From: Schistocerca nitens
Lineage: Eukaryota; Arthropoda; Insecta; Orthoptera; Acrididae
Length of the DNA: 64,000 nucleotides
Direction of reading: 5' to 3'
Assembly: GCF_023898315.1 (NCBI RefSeq)
Contig: NC_064617.1
Location: 620,859,000 to 620,922,999, forward strand
Part shown: positions 10,452 to 19,367 of the stretch, in pieces
Numbering within the stretch: the stretch's first letter is position 1
Layout: each line of letters opens with the position of its first letter
Notes under the pieces: generated by a model
What the model saw: the letters and a program-made list of their open reading frames with translations, nothing else
The model's database searches: none
What the model was told of the DNA's origin: nothing
Position numbers and translations under genes: made by a program

Positions 10452-10643
10452 GCAGAGCCTCGCGGCGATAACATTGAATAAAATGTTCTCGGGTTTCCAA
10501 CCGCGTCAATTGCTTAAAACTACACGAGCTTTCGGCCAAGCACTCCTTGGCCATCGTCAAGTGACAATGGCCAAGGAGTGCTTGGCGGAAAGCTCGTGTA
10601 GTTTTAATCAATTGACGCGGTTGGAAACCCGAGAACATTTTAT
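10452..10643. mobile_element. 192-bp hairpin element with 14-bp target duplication
   Basis: A 26-bp unique head (10452-10477) is followed by two 77-bp arms, 10478-10554 and 10567-10643, that are reverse complements with two mismatches around a 12-bp loop. The whole is bordered by the perfect 14-bp repeat cctacattctcaat (10438-10451 and 10644-10657). The right arm ends exactly at the duplication while the left end carries the extra head, so the element is asymmetric, unlike a normal inverted-repeat MITE. The loop side holds TTGACGA ... GAAA, loosely like a hammerhead ribozyme core. It is non-coding and may be a Penelope-like terminus. Confidence 0.9.
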
Positions 10644-10730
10644 CCTACATTCTCAATCATTTGTTGGACGTATCCCAATCTCTGCCTTCCTCTGCATGTT
10701 TTTTTTTTACCCTATACAGCCTTCTCTAGT

Positions 10731-10920
10731 TCAAAATGGTTCAAATGACTCTCAGCACTATGGGACTCAACTTCTGAGGTCATCAGTCCCCTAGAACTTA
10801 GAACGACTTAAACCTAACTTACCTAAGGACATAACAAACATCCATGTCCAAGGCAGGATTCGAACCTGCGACCGTAACGGTCTCGCGGTTCAAGAGAATA
10901 GCGCCTAGAACCGCACGGCC
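10731..10920 (-). repeat. tRNA-derived SINE, copy G
   Basis: Minus-orientation SINE flanked by a perfect 11-bp duplication ccttctctagt (10720-10730 and 10921-10931). The head end is shortened at 'cgcacggcc'. Confidence 0.95.
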
Positions 10921-11217
10921 CCTTCTCTAGTACCATGGAAGTTATTCCCTGATGTCTTAAACACTTGTCCTATAATCCTGTCACTACGTCGTGTCAGGTT
11001 TTCCTCTCCGACTCTGCGCAGAACCTCCTCATTCCTTACCCTATCAGTACACATAATTTTCAACATTCGTCTGTAGCATCACATCGCAAATGCCTCGATT
11101 CTCTTCTGTTTCGGTTTTCCCATAGTCCATGTTTCACTATCATACAATGCTGTGCTCAAAAGGTACATTCTCAGAAATTTCATCCTCAGATTAAGGCGTA
11201 TATTTGATGTTAGTAGA

Positions 11218-11908
11218 CTTCTCTCGGCGCGCAATCACAATGCCACACCAATCCATGTCTCTGGCACCAGTTTGGTGGCATAACACTCCCAATCTATACC
11301 TGGAAATTTGAAGTGATCCCCCATTACAACGGCATCATGAGGAAAATTACTTATGATATTCAGCAACTTCTGTCTGAAGCGCTCTACAACTACAGATACT
11401 GACCCAGGTGCTCAATAAAAGCATCCGATTGCCATTTTTGACCGTTCTTTGATATACAATTTCACCAAGATTAATTCACATTCGGAATCCGTGATAAACT
11501 CGCTAGATTTTATCTTAATTTTTACTGCAATAAACACGCCGCCACTATTGGCGATTAACCTATCCTTAGTATTAACATTCCATTCTAAATTTAGAATTTC
11601 GTTGTCATTGACGTCTGGTTTTAATCAGCTTTCTGTTCCCAATACTACCCGTGCATTATAACCTTCAGTAAGCGATACTAATTCTGGGACGTTTCCTTGG
11701 AAGCTCCTGCACTTTCCTGAAGTCAAATTAATCTTTAATATCTATGATCTGCGAGGACAAAGAATCTCTGAGATCACTATGGCTGATTTAACAGGCAAAT
11801 CGTCTTAGGTCACAAGGAAAGGGTTCTCTAACCTAAAGATGCCCCATGTGCACACCACACTTACTCCGCCACCCCAGTAGCCGTTTCCTGCGTTTAGTGT
11901 GCGCCTGA
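11218..11908 (-). pseudogene. CR1-like LINE ORF2: endonuclease domain
   Basis: The minus strand reads an apurinic-endonuclease-like domain of a non-LTR retrotransposon, which nicks chromosomal DNA to prime reverse transcription. Visible pieces are RVVLGTESWL (the catalytic Glu box, ETWL-type), then GGVFIAVK, then IGCFY and later VVMGDHFKFPGIDW (normally GDFN-like; here His and Lys replace the usual Phe-Asn). In-frame stops occur, for example after IGCFY. The domain is cut off at 11,217. The ORF1 of the same LINE type lies at 13,536-14,390, separated by the SINE and Tc1 insertions. Confidence 0.75.
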
Positions 11909-11921
11909 TCTACACTCCTGG

Positions 11922-12107
11922 CTCTGAGCACTATGGGACTTAACATCTATGGTCATCAGTCCCCTAGAACTTAGAACTACTTAAACCTAACTAACCTAAG
12001 GACAGCACACAACACCCAGCCATCACGAGGCAGAGAAAATCCCTGACCCCGCCGGGAATCGAACCCGGGAACCCGGGCGTGGGAAGCGAGAACGCTACCG
12101 CACGACC
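11922..12107 (-). repeat. SINE with a different tRNA head, copy H
   Basis: The tail (ctctgagcactatggg ... aacctaactaacctaagg) is that of the common SINE. The head is different: the minus strand reads 'gtcgtgcggtagcgttctcg' and then 'gggttcgattcccggcgggg', another tRNA-like A/B-box pair. A perfect 13-bp duplication tctacactcctgg (11909-11921 and 12108-12120) flanks it. The right copy runs into the end of the Tc1 element, so the SINE is younger than the Tc1. Confidence 0.95.
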
Positions 12108-12111
12108 TCTA

Positions 12112-13533
12112 CACTCCTGGAAATTGAAATAAGAACACCGTGAATTCATTGTCCCAGGAAGGGGAAACTTTATTGACACGTTCTTGGGGTCAGATACAGC
12201 ACATGATCACACTGTCAGAACCACAGGCACATAGACACAGGCAACAGAGCATGTACAATGTCGGCACTAGTACAGTGTATATCCACCTTTCGCAGCAATG
12301 CAGGGTGCTATTCTCCCATGCAGACGATCGTAGAGATGCTGGATGTAGTCCTGTGGTTCGGCTTGCCATGCCATTTCCACCTGGCGCCTCAGTTGGACCA
12401 GCGTTCTTGCTGGACGTGCAGACCGTGTGAGACGACGCTTCATCCAGTCCCAAACATGCTCAATGGGGGACAGATCCGGAGATCTTGCTGGCCAGGGTAG
12501 TTGACTTACACCTTCTAGAGCACGTTGGGTGGCACGGGATACATGCGGACGTGCATTGTCCTGTTGGAACAGCAAGTTCCCTTGGCGGTCTAGGAATGGT
12601 AGAACGATGGGTTCGATGACGGTTTGGATGTACCGTGCACTATTCAGTGTCCCCTCGACGATCACCAGTGGTGTACGGCCAGTGTAGGAGATCGCTCCCC
12701 ACACCATGATGCCGGGTGTTGGTCCTGTGTGCCTCGGTCGTATGCAGTCCTGATTGTGGCGCTCACCTGCACGGCGCCAAACACGCATACGACCATCATT
12801 GGCACCAAGGCAGAAGCGACTCTCATCGCTGAAGACGACACGTCTCCATTCGTCCCTCCATTCACGCCTGTCGCGACACCACTGGAGGCGGGCTGCACGA
12901 TGTTGGGGCGTGAGCGGAAGACGGCCTAACGGTGTGTGGGACCGTAGCCCAGCTTCATGGAGACGGTTGCGAATGGTCCTCTCCGATACCCCAGGAGCAA
13001 CAGTGTCCCTAATTTGCTGGGAAGTGGCGGTGCGGTCCCCTACGGCACTGCGTAGGATCCTACGGTCTTGGCGTGCATCCGTGCGTCGCTGCGGTCCGGT
13101 CCCAGGTCGACGGGCACGTGCACCTTCCGCCGACCACTGGCGACAACATCGATGTACTGTGGAGACCTTACGCCCCACGTGTTGAGCAATTCGGCGGTAC
13201 GTCCACCCGGCCTCCCGCATGCCCACTATACGCCCTCGCTCAAAGTCCGTCAACTGCACATACGGTTCACGTCCACGCTGTCGCGGCATTCTACCAGTGT
13301 TAAAGACTGCGATGGAGCTCCGTATGCCACGGCAAACTGGCTGACACTGACGGCGGCGGTGCACAAATGCTGCGCAGCTAGCGCCATTCGACGGCCAACA
13401 CCGCGGTTCCTGGTATGTCCGCTGTGCCGTGCGTGTGATCATTGCTTGTACAGCCCTCTCGCAGTGTCCGGAGCAAGTATGGTGGGTCTGACACACCGGT
13501 GTCAATGTGTTCTTTTTTCCATTTCCAGGAGTG
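12112..13533 (-). mobile_element. Tc1-like transposon, complete
   Basis: The 1,422-bp element is framed by TA (12110-12111 and 13534-13535). Terminal inverted repeats begin CACTCCTGGAAATTGAAATA on the left; the right-end complement differs by about two bases over 26. It carries one intact transposase gene on the minus strand. It lies inside the CR1-like LINE and was later invaded at its left end by SINE H. Confidence 0.96.
12267..13289 (-). CDS. Tc1-family transposase, intact 340 codons
   Basis: DDE transposase that would excise and reinsert the element at TA sites. The start is taken as the ATG at 13289 (MPRQRGREPYVQLTDFERGR) because it gives the usual Tc1 length; the reading stays open upstream to 13505, but that part overlaps the non-coding end of the transposon. 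In order: an N-terminal helix-turn-helix (FERGRIVGMREAGWTYRRIA), a second DNA-binding part with a basic GTGPQRR stretch (GRPR-like hook), then the catalytic residues in VVFSDESRF, LLFQQDNARPH and SPDLSPIEHVWD. There are 32 residues between the second Asp and the Glu, against 34 in classic Tc1. No stop or frameshift is seen, so it may be recent or still functional. Confidence 0.93.
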   Translation of the reverse strand: MPRQRGREPYVQLTDFERGRIVGMREAGWTYRRIAQHVGRKVSTVHRCCRQWSAEGARARRPGTGPQRRTDARQDRRILRSAVGDRTATSQQIRDTVAPGVSERTIRNRLHEAGLRSHTPLGRLPLTPQHRAARLQWCRDRREWRDEWRRVVFSDESRFCLGANDGRMRVWRRAGERHNQDCIRPRHTGPTPGIMVWGAISYTGRTPLVIVEGTLNSARYIQTVIEPIVLPFLDRQGNLLFQQDNARPHVSRATQRALEGVSQLPWPARSPDLSPIEHVWDWMKRRLTRSARPARTLVQLRRQVEMAWQAEPQDYIQHLYDRLHGRIAPCIAAKGGYTLY

Positions 13534-13535
13534 TA

Positions 13536-14400
13536 TTAAGAGGAACCCTACAATTCTGCACCCGATTTCGTAGGTCGAGAAATTCGCATCCGATACCGTC
13601 GCAAAGTCGTCTGAGCTTCTGGTTTAGGCCTCCAAATCTGCTCCAAACCATTTGACTGCTCTCAACCCTGGGTACGATGCTACATATAGACAGCCCACAC
13701 CCCACATGCGTTGCTAACTGTCTTTACCAGATCAGCTAGCCGCCGAATGGAGCCGAGGATGACCTCACAACCCAAGCGGCAGGCGTCATTCGAGCCGACT
13801 TGCAGCCGGTTGTACCCAGTGCGCTCGATAACCGCCGGCAGGGCCTCCTCGACATCACGGATGGAACCTCCCGGCAAACATACCCAATGCACACTGGAAT
13901 TCTTTCCAGTCTTGCCTGCTGTCTCCCTGAGGGGTTCCACCAACCGCCTAACATTGGAGCTCCCAATGACAAACATACCCACCCTCTGTACTTGGCCGGA
14001 CCGAGCAGGAAAATCAACCGCTGGCCCAACGGGAGAGGCATCCCGTGCTGGCCCAGAGTTATCATCAGCACTGTGTAGCACCTCGTACCTGTAGCGAAGA
14101 CGTAGGGAGTCAGCCATACGGCCTGCTCCGTCTTTCGCCTTCCGCGCAGTGTGACACGCGAAACGACCACTGTCTGCCATCCACTCTGGAGTGAGGACGG
14201 CCCGGTCGGATGTTGCGTATCAGAAGCCGCAGCGACGTTCGGGTCACCAGCGGATTTACAGTGCCACCAAAGGTGTCGCAGGTCTCGTCACTGGTGCCTC
14301 GACGTCACCGCAACTTTGAGCATTAGCTAGAACCTAGTTGTCGATAGTCAACGCAGCTTCCAGCTGTTTATGGACAGCAGCCAACCCTCCTTTTGGAGAG
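13536..14400 (-). pseudogene. CR1-like LINE ORF1 with SGNH/esterase-type domain
   Basis: The minus strand reads a protein whose centre resembles the SGNH (GDSL) hydrolase-type domain found in ORF1 of CR1-like LINEs: MFVIGSSNVRRL (GDSN-like block I, here with Ser for Asp), then CLPGGSIRDVEEALPAVIER, then QVGSNDACRLGCEVILGS (GxND block). Upstream residues to about 14400 include KQLEAALTIDNQVLA. A frameshift near 13,690 joins it to SIVPRVESSQMVW and later EFLDLRNRVQNCRVPL, after which the Tc1 element begins. ORF1 proteins bind the LINE RNA; the role of the esterase domain is unclear. It is a dead copy, and the ORF2 part is at 11,218-11,908. Confidence 0.7.
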
Positions 14401-14915
14401 CAATGATTTAAGTATTTTTCTTCTCCTTTCTCCTTCATAAGGCCTATATCCATCGTGCTATAATCTGCGATCCACGCTCTGACCAGTCGACCAATGGACT
14501 GCACGCAGGTTCTCTGGACGATATAGCTTAGAGGCTTTGGTTTCGTTATACAGACATATAATAACTACCTCGAATGAGCTGTCATGGAACACCGCTAAAT
14601 AATAATCCTTGAATTACATAAATTTCTATTTTTCCAGATTGTTTTGTGTGTTCTCTTCTGTCTTTTGGAGAAATAATGAGAACTCTGCATAAGGGACTAC
14701 TATTGTGAAGTCTCTATGGTTGTTTCCACTTAGTTACTGTTTGACGACAAAACACTATGTATTGGTATCGTGTTTATCTGTCACATTTATACCACCTAAA
14801 GAAACAATGCAGTAAGAATTTTCCTTTCTATAAGCAGATGTATGAAAAGATTTCCTTTTACGTCCGAGAAGAAGGTAATGAAACTGCGTGTCTCAAGTTA
14901 TAGGTTTTGTGCCTA
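14401..14915. other. No gene seen
   Basis: About 500 bp with no recognised repeat or coding signal. Confidence 0.55.
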
Positions 14916-14926
14916 TTCTATCAATG

Positions 14927-15120
14927 GTTCAAATGGCTTTGGGCACTATGGGACTTAACATCTGAGGTCGTCAGTCCACTAGAACTTAGAACTACTTAAA
15001 AATAACTAATCTAAGGACATCACACACATCCATGCCCGAGGCAGGATTCGAACGTGCGAGCGTAGCGGTCACGCGGTTCCAGACTGAAGCGCCTAGAATC
15101 GCTCGGCTACTCCGGCCGGC
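14927..15120 (-). repeat. tRNA-derived SINE, copy I
   Basis: Minus-orientation full SINE flanked by the perfect 11-bp duplication ttctatcaatg (14916-14926 and 15121-15131). Confidence 0.96.
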
Positions 15121-15131
15121 TTCTATCAATG

Positions 15132-15413
15132 ATTTCGACAGAAAACCATTTTTTGCTTGTCAAGATCTGCATATCAACGGGCTTCAAAAACGAACGATAA
15201 GGAAATAACTAATACATTGCTCAAAGCATCAGCATTGCCAGGTAAATTCAAACTGCACGCATTATGAATTCTTTACATAACTCGTATCATTAAATGTTTC
15301 TACATAATAAGATGTAAAACACAATTATGAATTAGGTACACCTAAAGCCGTATCTGTACTAGACAGATCACCGTGGGAAGTGTTGATATCTTATACGATA
15401 TTGAAACTTCCCC
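15132..15413. other. No gene seen
   Basis: About 280 bp of unrecognised AT-rich sequence upstream of the duplicated gag fragment. Confidence 0.5.
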
Positions 15414-16152
15414 TTTCGAACAATTTGAATTTTCCAGTCTTGTCAAATATTTTGAAGACATGTTGCACAAAAACCAGTACCTGTCAAACCCATACAGCCC
15501 CTCAGAACTCATCCGCATTTGCTTAATCAAATTACCTGAACATTTACGACATATTATTTTAGCAGGACGTTGCAAAGACGACATTGAAGCTTTTCAGGGA
15601 CTGTTACAAGAACTGGAAATTGACACTGACAATCGCGGATTGCGAGAACAGGAGCACAACAATTACAGGTCACATCTGTCACAATTCCGCGATGACAGAA
15701 ATAATACACGACAAGGCTATTCTTATAACGTAAATCGTGACCAAAACAGACACCACCCGTATGACAACCGTTGGCAGAGTAGTAATAATTACAGGGAAAG
15801 ATCACCTCTCCGCGGTAATGACTATCACAGAGACAATCAGAGAAACAGGCAATATGGGAACCAAAATAAATATTATCAGGGGAATAACTTTAGACGCAAC
15901 GGTCCAGCGCGCAGTTTCGATTCAGGGAGAAATTCTCCACCACTTAACCGACAAGAAAGAAACTACAGGAACTACCGACATGACGACAGACGATGGGATC
16001 GTAACGACAGACCTGAATTGCATCAGAACTGGCGGGATTTAAACAGGGCAGGGCCCTCTCGACAACGTGAATTTGTAGAAGTTAGGTCTCCTAATCCCAA
16101 TAACGACGCGCGCCAACAAAGGGGACGTTACATATGTCGACCCTTAGCCTAG
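15414..16152 (+). pseudogene. Retrotransposon gag 3' part, duplicated copy 1
   Basis: This encodes the last ~240 residues of an LTR-retrotransposon Gag: a capsid C-terminal part (YFEDMLHKNQYLSNPYSPSE, then ICLIKLPEHLRHIILAGRC) and a basic Arg/Asn/Tyr-rich RNA-binding tail. Bases 15414-16133 match 18036-18755 with no gaps and about nine substitutions in 720 bp. The reading is open from an unrelated ATG at 15373, which lies in non-gag sequence, so it is an N-terminally truncated copy with a chance start. The end (GRYICRPLA and stop) is also foreign, because the identity stops at 'gttaca'. There is no CCHC knuckle; RNA binding would rely on basic residues. Confidence 0.85.
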
Positions 16153-16422
16153 GATACCTCACTGGAATCTTCTGATTTTTTCTTGTAGTTTGTGTAATTA
16201 GTGTAGATTTTGTTTATTGCTAGCGCGTAATTGTAGAGAGAATTTCCTTTGTAGTTGCAGTCTTTCATTGTTGTACAGTAAAACAGGTGTGGCACGCATG
16301 TAGATTTGCACCAAGTATTTCGCAGCTGCAATTAACTAGATATTATTTTCAGTGTTATGTTAATGTGTTCTCTTATTTTTGCTCTTCAAATTGTGTTTTT
16401 CTGTGTTGTCGTGTGAAATACT
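16153..16422. other. Gag leader-like AT-rich spacer
   Basis: About 270 bp of T-rich sequence between the two gag copies, directly upstream of the gag start. It probably represents the 5' untranslated leader of the gag unit. No LTR boundary or primer-binding site could be placed. Confidence 0.4.
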
Positions 16423-16431
16423 GTGACAATA

Positions 16432-18781
16432 ATGGCGTGTGAAAAACGTAATACTAGGCTCCAAAGTAAACTGAGAAATGACAGTGAAAACGAAATCAGT
16501 GTGTTAGCGCCACCGAGTAATGAATTAACTGATGTTCAAAGTAGTAATTTGATAATTGTGCATAGGGAAATGGAGCGGGCGGCAAACAATGGCGTGGACA
16601 GTGAAACAATTAGTGAAGAGGGAAGCATTATCGATCGATTGGTCGGCAACAGCTCGCCTCAGGAATCGGGAATGACAGGACACAATTTTGCAAATATTGT
16701 AGATTCAGGTTTTGGGTCCTCACCATTTTCTCAAATGAGTCAAGACACATTTTCCACTTGTCAAAATGTGAATGTTGCCGGTGCAAATTCACTGCCGAAA
16801 AGCACTGAGGAACACGTTCCAGACACCAGTGCATTGTTATTACAATTAATACAACAAATGGGACAAACACAGCAAAAGCTTCAAAAGTTAGACACAATGG
16901 AACAAAATCTTCGAAAGTTAGACACAGTGGAACAAAATCTTAAAAAGTTAGACACAATGGAACAACACTAGAGACAAACACAGCAACAGTTAGACGCAAT
17001 GGAACAAAATCTTCACACCACACTTGAACAAACACGTGAAGATTTAACTACTGAGTTACATAAAATCGAATCGAAATGTCAAAAAGTCTGTAACGACGTA
17101 AAAACACAAATCTGTGAGCATTTTCAACCTATTTTTTCGCGGCATGAAAATGCATTACAGAATCACGAAGCAGCCATAAAAGAACTGCAAACTATTGTTC
17201 ATGAAAATCATGAGACCTTGCAGGCTAAATTTGACTCAGTTGCATCTACCGATTCGGTTACGCAACTTGCAAAATCTCAGGAAAACTTAAAGGACACAGT
17301 AGATACTCTGAAACTTGGTTCAGAAAAACACACTGAGGAAATAAGTACACTATCGGAGAAAGTAGCCGAACTTTCGGATCAGTTCACTAATTTATCTACG
17401 AAGGTAGATGATAATCTGAATGACACAAAACCGGTAGTCTTTAATGACACAGAAGAGAGCGAACAAATTAGGAAACTGAAACAAAATCTGAATCAACACC
17501 AAAGAGAAATCCGGGAAGTACAAGATCAGCTGATACAGGTAATACAAGAATTACGTATTTCAGAGGACACTCGCGCCCCAATACGGTATGAGGGACTTAG
17601 AAATACGGAAAAGCCGCAAAATAATAACACAGGGCATTTCGGAAGTTATGAAAGAAATTGGCAATGTGCACCGAATTTTGAGATGGAACGGCCGACACGA
17701 CCTAACAATGACCGATATGCGACTCGCCGACATGATGATTTTGACTATAAGCTGTTCATTACTACACGTAAATTCAAAACATTTAAGAATTCTGGCAACG
17801 ACATTCATCCACAAGCATGGCTCCATCAATTCTCTCATTGTTTTCCTCCCAACTGGTCGTTAGAACACAGATTAGAATTTATGTGTGGCTACTTAGAGAA
17901 TGAACCAGCTGTAAGAATGCGATCGGTCATTCACGATTGTCACAGTGAAGGAGAATTTTACCATGCCTTCCTCTCAGCATATTGGTCTCAAGCTACACAA
18001 GACCGAGTAAAACATAGCATCATAATGATGAAACATTTCGAACAATCTGAATTTTCCAGTCTTGTCAAATATTTTGAAGACATGTTGCACAAAAACCAGT
18101 ACCTGTCAAACCCATACAGCCCCTCAGAACTCATCCGCATTTGCTTAATCAAATTACCTGAACATTTACGACATATTATTTTAGCAGGACGTTGCAAAGA
18201 CGACATTGAAGCTTTTCAGGGACTGTTACAAGAACTGGAAATTGACACTGACAATCGCGGAACGCGAGAACAGGAGCACAACAATTACAGGTCACATCTG
18301 TCACAATTCCGCGATGACAGAAATAATACACGACAAGGCTATTCTTGTAACGTAAATCGTGACCAAAACAGACACCACCCGTATGACAACCGTTGACAGA
18401 GTAGTAATAATTACAGGGAAAGATCACCTCTCCGCGGTAATGACTGTCACAGAGACAATCAGAGAAACAGACAATATGGGGACCAAAATAAATATTATCA
18501 GGGGAATAACTTTAGACGCAACGGTCCAGCACGCAGTTTCGATTCAGGGAGAAATTCTCCACCACTTAACCGACAAGAAAGAAACTACAGGAACTACCGA
18601 CATGACGACAGACGATGGGATCGTAACGACAGACCTGAATTGCATCAGAACTGGCGGGATTTAAACAGGGCAGGGCCCTCTCGACAACGTGAATTTGTAG
18701 AAGTTAGGTCTCCTAATCCCAATAACGACGCGCGCCAACAAAGGGGACGTTACAATATATGCTGGGGCTTCTTGCCAAACT
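16432..18781 (+). pseudogene. Retrotransposon gag, near full length with two nonsense codons
   Basis: Likely start ATG 16432 (MACEKRNTRLQSK); an earlier in-frame ATG at 16423 is possible. In order: a polar N-terminal part; a coiled-coil region with a 30-bp tandem repeat coding KLDTMEQNLR-type units near 16885-16970; a long heptad-rich segment to about residue 370; the capsid-like part (AWLHQFSHCF, LEFMCGYLENEPAV, FYHAFLSAYWSQ); and a basic Arg/Asn-rich tail. Two in-frame stops interrupt it: TAG at 16969-16971 and TGA at 18394-18396, the latter a Trp codon TGG in the duplicate at 15,772-15,774. No protease or RT follows, so this unit lacks pol. Gag would form the particle shell. Confidence 0.85.
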
Positions 18782-19365
18782 AGCGTGGACAGAGCATGGG
18801 AAGTTCGACTTTTTGCACGCGTAGTGTTAGTTGTTTTGTGCTTTTATCTTCCTGGTCTCTACGGTATAAATACAAAAAGGAAATGTGAATATCACAATTT
18901 TCGTCATAACGGCCGGCACTTCGAGTTTTCGAAGTACGTTCTCGCGAGATAACCACCGTCTTTTGTGGAATTTGTCAGTTAAGATTTTTCAACTTTTCTG
19001 TTTTACTTTATCGGTAGTTAAACCAGGAATTTGTAGGACGTTTGTTTTATGGCCAATTTCCAAGTACTCAGTTACGATCCTGTCATTGTTTGCGCTGTAA
19101 CGTGTAATTATTTCAGCTGTAACTAAACCTTCTGTGAGCATTCCACTTCATAGGTCTGCTTATTTTTAAGCCAAGACATTTTGCACAGCTGATTCGATTA
19201 GTGATCAGTTAATCCTGTGCATAAAGGTTTTGACCCTTTCGCATTTCACTAAATAGGAAACTTAACATTTGTGTGCATAGAATGCTAGTAGTGAGCCCTT
19301 GAACCAGGCTGGTCTATATCTAAATGTAATAGAATGTTAGAAAAGTTTTCACGGATGTCCTCATA
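18782..19365. other. No gene seen
   Basis: About 580 bp of unrecognised sequence after the gag gene; it could be non-coding retroelement sequence or host DNA. Confidence 0.5.
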
Positions 19366-19367
19366 TA

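Larger units (their letters stand above)
10138..11217 (-). mobile_element. LINE 3' end (RTE-like) with poly(A), split by three insertions
   Basis: The minus strand reads the last part of a LINE ORF2: ...LYDSETWTMGKPKQKRIEAF, then CYRRMLKI and VRNEEVLRRVGEEN, followed by a 3' UTR and an A-rich tail (complement of the T run at 10139-10147). Two SINEs (10188-10385 and 10731-10920) and one hairpin element (10452-10643) interrupt it. Each left its own target duplication, and joining the flanks restores a continuous LINE tail. The same LINE family appears again at 60,500-61,640. It is 5'-truncated at 11,217, where it abuts an unrelated CR1-like LINE. Confidence 0.75.

Noticed and set aside
10478..10643. 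A transcription terminator or a microRNA precursor
   Set aside because: The 77-bp arms with a target duplication mark a mobile element; no nearby gene would use it as a terminator, and it is longer than usual miRNA hairpins.
13290..13505. N-terminal extension of the Tc1 transposase to 412 codons
   Set aside because: The extra part lies in the transposon's non-coding end; the ATG at 13289 gives the normal family length and the first conserved residues.
12267..13655. Several plus- and minus-strand readings of 76-195 codons overlapping the Tc1 element
   Set aside because: They are other frames of the GC-rich transposase gene.
15373..15413. Native start of the first gag copy
   Set aside because: Identity with the second copy begins at 15414; the ATG lies in unrelated flanking sequence.
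15414..18755. The 720-bp direct repeats as a pair of LTRs
   Set aside because: They are protein-coding gag sequence, lack TG...CA ends and have no flanking duplication.
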